From: Streptomyces sp. ICBB 8177
Lineage (GTDB): Bacteria; Actinomycetota; Actinomycetes; Streptomycetales; Streptomycetaceae
Length of the DNA: 64,000 bases
Direction: 5' to 3'
Assembly (NCBI RefSeq): GCF_003144095.1
Contig: NZ_NSKH01000018.1
Span: 932,743-996,742 of the forward strand
The position numbers and the translations under genes are program-made. Positions 60,209-64,000 of this stretch are shown one piece after another (position 1 is the first letter of the stretch; each line of letters starts with the position of its first letter). The notes beneath the pieces are model-generated. The model was not told the DNA's origin and did no database searches. It was given only the letters and a program-made list of their open reading frames with translations.

Positions 60209-62790
60209 GCACCGCGACGCGGCCCCGCGCGCCCGAGCCCGGTCGCCGGCCGCCGGGAGACGTGGGGCGCGGTGGTCACCCGGAGGCGAACGAACACGGC
60301 CCACACGCGACGGGCGAGCCCCATGACGCTCGGCCCGAGGCCCCGGCCGACCTGCGGCTGGTCGCGCCCGCGCTGGCCACCTGGCTCGCGGCAGCCGTGG
60401 CACTGACCGCCCCGGCCGGTGCGGTGGCACTGGCGACGGCGGGCTGCGTGACGGCCGGCCTGGTGCTGTGCCTCCTGCGGGTGCGCGGCGGGCGAGCCGG
60501 TCGGTCGGGGGCCGCGGTGCCGGGCCGGTTCGCTGCGGGGGCCCGCGGGGGAGTGTGCGGGCTCGTGGCGGCCACCCTGCTGTGCGCGGGCGCGGCGGCG
60601 GGGGTGGCCGGGCTGGACGCGGCCGGGTCGCGGCGCGGCCCGCTGCCGGCCCTGGCCGCTCGACACGGCCGTGCCACCGTGGAGTTGACACTCACCGGAG
60701 ATCCACGGCGGGGGCGTCCGAGGGTCCTGGGGACGAGTCAGGCGCCGCCCTCGGTCGTCGTCGAGGCGGAGGTGGACCGAGTCACCGAGGACGGCCGGAC
60801 CACCGCCGTGCGCACCCCGGTGCTGCTTGTCGTCGACTCCGGTCCGAGCACGGACCGGTGGCTGCGCCTGCTGCCCTCCACCCGTCTCACGTCGGCTGTG
60901 CGCGTGGCCCCGGTGACCGAGCCGGGTGACCGGACGGCCGCCGTGCTGCGCGCGACAGGGCCGCCGAAGGTGACCCGGCCGCCGACGGCCGTCCAGCGCG
61001 TCGCGGGAGCCCTGCGCGCGGACCTGAGGACCGCCACCGACCAACTGCCGCAGGACGCAAGGGCGTTGCTGCCCGGCCTGGTGGTCGGCGACACCTCGCG
61101 GGTGACCCCCGAGCTCCAGGATGCGTTCGAGGCCACCGATCTGGCGCACATCCTGGCGGTGAGCGGTTCCAACCTGACGATCCTGCTGGCCCTGCTGATC
61201 GGTCCGCCCGCGCTCGCCACCCGGGCCGAGCGCAAGGGCGTCGCCGCCCGGCTCGGGCTGCCGCTGCGGGCGACGGCGGTGCTGGGCGGGCTGCTGACCG
61301 TGGGGTTCGTGGTGCTGTGCCGCCCCGAACCCAGTGTGCTCAGAGCCGCCGCCTGCGGCCTGATCACCCTGCTGGCGATCGGCACGGGACGCCGCAGGGC
61401 GCTGCTGCCCGCGCTGGCGGCGGCGGTGACCGCCCTCGTCCTGTACGACCCGTGGCTGGCCCGCTCCTACGGTTTCGCGCTGTCGGCGCTGGCCACCGCC
61501 GCGTTGCTGGTGGTGGCGCCGGGATGGCGGGAGGCGCTGGTCCGGCGCCGGGTGCCGCACCATCTGGCGGAGGCGCTGGCGGCGGCAGCGGCGGCACAGG
61601 TGTGCTGCGCCCCGCTGGTCGTCGTGATCGCCGCGCACGTCAGCCTGGTGGCGATCCCGTGCAACCTGCTGGCGGAGCTGGCCGTGGCGCCGGCCACGGT
61701 GCTCGGTTTCGGTGCGCTGGCCGCCGCACCGCTGTCGATGGGGGCGGCCAAGGCGCTGGCGTGGCTGGCGGGCTGGCCCGCGGGGTGGGTGGCCGCGGTG
61801 GCGCGCCGGGGGGCGGAGCTGCCCGGCGCGGGCGTGGACTGGCCCGGTGGCTGGGTGGGCGGGCTGTCGCTGGCGGCGGTCACCTGCGCGGTGCTCCCCC
61901 TGGCCCGCGGCGCCTTGCGGCGTCCGTGGGCGTGCGGGGCACTCGTGGTGCTGCTGGTGGTCGCCGTGGCGCGTCCGGCGCCGCTCACCCGGCTGACCAC
62001 CGGCTGGCCGCCGCGGGACTGGAGACTGGCCGCCTGCGACGTCGGGCAGGGCGACGCGCTGGTGCTCAACGCGGGCGCCGGTTCCGCGGTCGTGGTGGAC
62101 GCGGGCCCCGACCCCGCGGCGGTCGGCGGATGCCTGCGCGACCTGGGCGTCGACGCGATCCCGTTGCTCGTGCTGACGCACTATCACGCCGATCACGTCT
62201 CCGGGCTGCCCGGTGTGCTGAGCGGCCGCCGGGTCGGCGCCATCGAGACCACCGGCCTCGAACTCCCCGCCCGGGAGGCGGCGTTCGTACGACGGCTGGC
62301 GGGCGCGGCGCACGTTCCGTTGCTGCGGGCGGTCGCGGGGGAGCGGCGCCGGATCGGGGACCTGTCGTGGCAGGTGCTGTGGCCGCCGGCGTCGGTCGAC
62401 GAACTGCCGGGGGACGACCCCAACGACGCCAGCGTCGCCATGCTGGTCAGGGCGGGCGGCCTAACCGTCATACTGCTGGGCGACCTGGAGCCCGACGCGC
62501 AGCGGGAGCTGCTGGCCCGCGACCCCGGCCTGCCCGAGGTGGACGTACTGAAAGTCGCCCACCACGGCTCGGCCTACCAGGACCCCGACCTGCTGCGCAG
62601 ACTCCGCCCCCGCCTGGCGCTGATCTCGGTGGGCGCGGGCAACACCTACGGGCACCCGGCGCCCCGCACGGTCACCGCCCTGAGAGCCGAGGGCGCCGTG
62701 GTCCTGCGCACCGACACCGACGGCCCGATCGCGGTGACCGGCGACCGGCCCGAGGACCTGAGGGTGATCACGGAGGGGAGGAACGCGTGA
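60205..62790 (+). CDS. comEC: ComEC/Rec2 family competence channel
   Basis: An 861-residue polytopic membrane protein. After about 50 polar residues and a first membrane cluster, the competence domain has LAHILAVSGSNLTILLALLIG and further helices to about residue 590. The C-terminal 260 residues are a metallo-beta-lactamase-like domain with DVGQGDALVLNAG and THYHADHVSGLPG (metal site near residue 656) and VLKVAHHGSAYQD, typical of full-length ComEC, which may have a nuclease role. It would form the DNA channel in uptake. ATG 60205 overlaps the comEA stop (ATGA). The downstream holA gene is the usual neighbour. Confidence 0.94.
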   Translation: MSTATRPRAPEPGRRPPGDVGRGGHPEANEHGPHATGEPHDARPEAPADLRLVAPALATWLAAAVALTAPAGAVALATAGCVTAGLVLCLLRVRGGRAGRSGAAVPGRFAAGARGGVCGLVAATLLCAGAAAGVAGLDAAGSRRGPLPALAARHGRATVELTLTGDPRRGRPRVLGTSQAPPSVVVEAEVDRVTEDGRTTAVRTPVLLVVDSGPSTDRWLRLLPSTRLTSAVRVAPVTEPGDRTAAVLRATGPPKVTRPPTAVQRVAGALRADLRTATDQLPQDARALLPGLVVGDTSRVTPELQDAFEATDLAHILAVSGSNLTILLALLIGPPALATRAERKGVAARLGLPLRATAVLGGLLTVGFVVLCRPEPSVLRAAACGLITLLAIGTGRRRALLPALAAAVTALVLYDPWLARSYGFALSALATAALLVVAPGWREALVRRRVPHHLAEALAAAAAAQVCCAPLVVVIAAHVSLVAIPCNLLAELAVAPATVLGFGALAAAPLSMGAAKALAWLAGWPAGWVAAVARRGAELPGAGVDWPGGWVGGLSLAAVTCAVLPLARGALRRPWACGALVVLLVVAVARPAPLTRLTTGWPPRDWRLAACDVGQGDALVLNAGAGSAVVVDAGPDPAAVGGCLRDLGVDAIPLLVLTHYHADHVSGLPGVLSGRRVGAIETTGLELPAREAAFVRRLAGAAHVPLLRAVAGERRRIGDLSWQVLWPPASVDELPGDDPNDASVAMLVRAGGLTVILLGDLEPDAQRELLARDPGLPEVDVLKVAHHGSAYQDPDLLRRLRPRLALISVGAGNTYGHPAPRTVTALRAEGAVVLRTDTDGPIAVTGDRPEDLRVITEGRNA

Positions 62791-62889
62791 CGCTCACAAC
62801 AACCTCGCGGCGCACCGCCCGCGCCCCCCGGGTCCCTCCGCCGCACCGCCGCCGGTCGCTCCGGAACCCGGGGCAGGCGGTGCGGCGGG

Positions 62890-63126
62890 TCATTCCTCCT
62901 CGTGCCAGCCGTCGTACTCGCAGGCCAGCGCGTCCAGGTCGGCGTGGGTCAGCGCGGATGCCGGGTCCTCGATGACGACCAGCCACTGGGCGTCCTCGGC
63001 GTCGTCATCGCCCGCCAGGGCCTCACGGACGACCTGGGGGTCGTCCTCCAGGTCGAACCGTTCCGCGGCGGCCTCGGCCGCGTCTCTCGCGGCGTCCCGG
63101 TCCGGCAGTACCAACAGATGTCTCAC
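62890..63126 (-). CDS. Small acidic conserved protein
   Basis: From GTG 63126 this is 78 residues: RHLLVLPDRDAARDAAEAAA, ERFDLEDDPQVVREALAGDD, AEDAQWLVVIEDPASALTHA, ending LACEYDGWHEEE. It is strongly acidic and predicted soluble, with alternating helix and strand. GTG 63135 is also possible. It lies alone on the minus strand between comEC and holA, and similar short acidic proteins next to holA occur in streptomycetes as far as I recall. No domain is recognised and no function is proposed. Confidence 0.65.
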   Translation of the reverse strand: MRHLLVLPDRDAARDAAEAAAERFDLEDDPQVVREALAGDDDAEDAQWLVVIEDPASALTHADLDALACEYDGWHEEE

Positions 63127-63225
63127 AGCGTTCACCTGCACATTCTGCGATACGCCTCCGGTGGACCGGCAGCCGGTCCCGGTCCCGGTCCCGGTTGTCA
63201 GTGCTCCGTGGGATGCTGGAGCGCG

Positions 63226-64000
63226 ATGGCGAAGAAGACTGCGACCGACGACCTGCTGGCCCCCGTCACCCTGGCGGTGGGGCAGGAAGACCTGCTGCTC
63301 GACCGCGCCGTGGCCGAGGTGGTGGCCGCCGCGCGCGCCGCCGACGCGGACACCGACGTGCGCGACCTCGCGCCCGAGGCCCTCCAGCCCGGCACGCTGG
63401 CCGAGTTGGTGAGCCCCTCGCTCTTCGCCGAGCGCAAGGTCATCGTCGTGCGCAACGCCCAGGACCTGTCGGCGGACACCATCAAGGACGTCAAGGCGTA
63501 CCTGGACGCCCCCGCCGAGGAGATCACCCTCGTCCTGCTGCACGCGGGCGGCGCCAAGGGCAAGGGCCTGCTGGACGCCGCCCGCAAGGCCGGGGCGCGC
63601 GAGGTGGCCTGCCCGAAGATGACCAAGCCCGCGGACCGACTCGCCTTCGTGCGAGCGGAGTTCCGCACCGCGGGCCGTTCCGCCACCCCGGAGGCGTGCC
63701 AGTCGCTGGTCGACGCGATCGGCAGCGACCTGCGCGAACTCGCCTCCGCCTGCTCCCAGCTCGCCGCCGACGTCGACGGCACGATCGACGACGCCGTGGT
63801 CGCCCGCTACTACACCGGCCGCGCCGAGGCCACCGGCTTCGAGGTGGCCGACCTCGCGGTCACCGGCCGGGCCGTCGATGCGCTGGAGCGGTTGCGCTGG
63901 GCGCTCGCGGTGGGCCAGCCGCTGCCGGGGATCACGTTCGCGCTGGCGTCCGGGGTCCGTGCCATCGGCAAGCTCGCCACCGCCCCGCGCGGCGCCCGCC
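63226..64000 (+). CDS. holA: DNA polymerase III subunit delta, N-terminal part (partial)
   Basis: The gene runs off the window end; 258 residues are visible of an expected 320-330. The start MAKKTATDDLLAPVTLAVGQ, the segment EDLLLDRAVAEVVAAARA, LFAERKVIVVRNAQDLSA and LRELASACSQLAADVDGT fit the delta subunit of the clamp loader, which opens the sliding clamp on DNA. GVRAIGKLATAPRGA near the end matches the conserved C-terminal clamp-loader fold. ATG 63226 is well placed. A position following comEC is the common order in streptomycetes. Confidence 0.93.
   Translation, partial: MAKKTATDDLLAPVTLAVGQEDLLLDRAVAEVVAAARAADADTDVRDLAPEALQPGTLAELVSPSLFAERKVIVVRNAQDLSADTIKDVKAYLDAPAEEITLVLLHAGGAKGKGLLDAARKAGAREVACPKMTKPADRLAFVRAEFRTAGRSATPEACQSLVDAIGSDLRELASACSQLAADVDGTIDDAVVARYYTGRAEATGFEVADLAVTGRAVDALERLRWALAVGQPLPGITFALASGVRAIGKLATAPRGAR

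Overview
The window is very GC-rich, with strong third-position GC bias, GTG/TTG/CTG starts, Streptomyces-type -10 boxes (TANNNT) and only one in-frame TTA codon that I could find. Gene content and order (rne-rplU-rpmA-obgE-proB, proA-M48-nadD-LCP-rsfS, leuS-degV-comEA-comEC-holA, all in one direction) point to a streptomycete chromosome arm close to the conserved core. The species cannot be told from the window.

Layout. 0-3 kb: the end of serA, then an alkylation-repair pair read leftward (Ada/AlkA fusion, then Ogt). 3-13.2 kb: an accessory block with a LysR regulator divergent from a cytochrome P450, a TesB-like thioesterase, a GlxA/AraC regulator, two MFS exporters, an XRE/DUF5753 regulator and a glutamine-dependent asparagine synthetase carrying the TTA codon. 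It looks like a small regulated tailoring and export cluster of unknown product. 13.3-22.4 kb: conserved block of the DUF2344 protein, RNase E, L21, L27, Obg and ProB, with a repeat-bearing 800-base gap before L21. 22.7-25.4 kb: a conserved small protein, two convergent paralogous TetR regulators of the butyrolactone-receptor type and a short-chain dehydrogenase, all between proB and proA. 25.4-34.1 kb: proA, two tandem membrane proteins with a shared N-terminal motif, an M48 protease, two tiny membrane proteins, nadD, a divergent LCP/LytR_C protein, rsfS and a histidine phosphatase that appears to start at CTG.

34.2-36.1 kb: two tRNA-Ala(GGC) genes flanking a GT87-type membrane glycosyltransferase. 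36.5-38.5 kb: a zinc-starvation ribosomal-protein block (L31, L28, S14, L32, all without zinc cysteines) around a Zur-box-like site, with a Cys-rich protein and a decayed COG0523 metallochaperone. 38.7-42.5 kb: extra copies of cytochrome oxidase subunit I and IV genes, tail to tail with an extra cytochrome b gene. 42.6-48 kb: MarR regulator and ClC antiporter sharing a doubled operator, a secreted GH64-CBM6 glucanase, and two small proteins. 48.2-51.5 kb: a translationally coupled pair, a heme-b ferric-reductase-like membrane protein and a NuoF-like flavoprotein with a fused ferredoxin. 51.9-53.9 kb: a secreted S53 peptidase. 54-64 kb: leuS with an upstream leucine leader peptide and attenuator-like terminator, a membrane protein, DegV, the ComEA/ComEC pair, a small acidic protein and the start of holA.

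Taken together, housekeeping genes of translation, NAD and proline synthesis and DNA metabolism form the backbone, while the blocks at 3-13 kb, 23-25 kb and about 36-54 kb look accessory. The most system-like candidates are the NuoF/flavocytochrome pair, the butyrolactone-receptor-like pair, the Zur block with its Cys-rich member, and the tandem membrane proteins downstream of proA. All functional calls rest on reading motifs by eye, with no database search.
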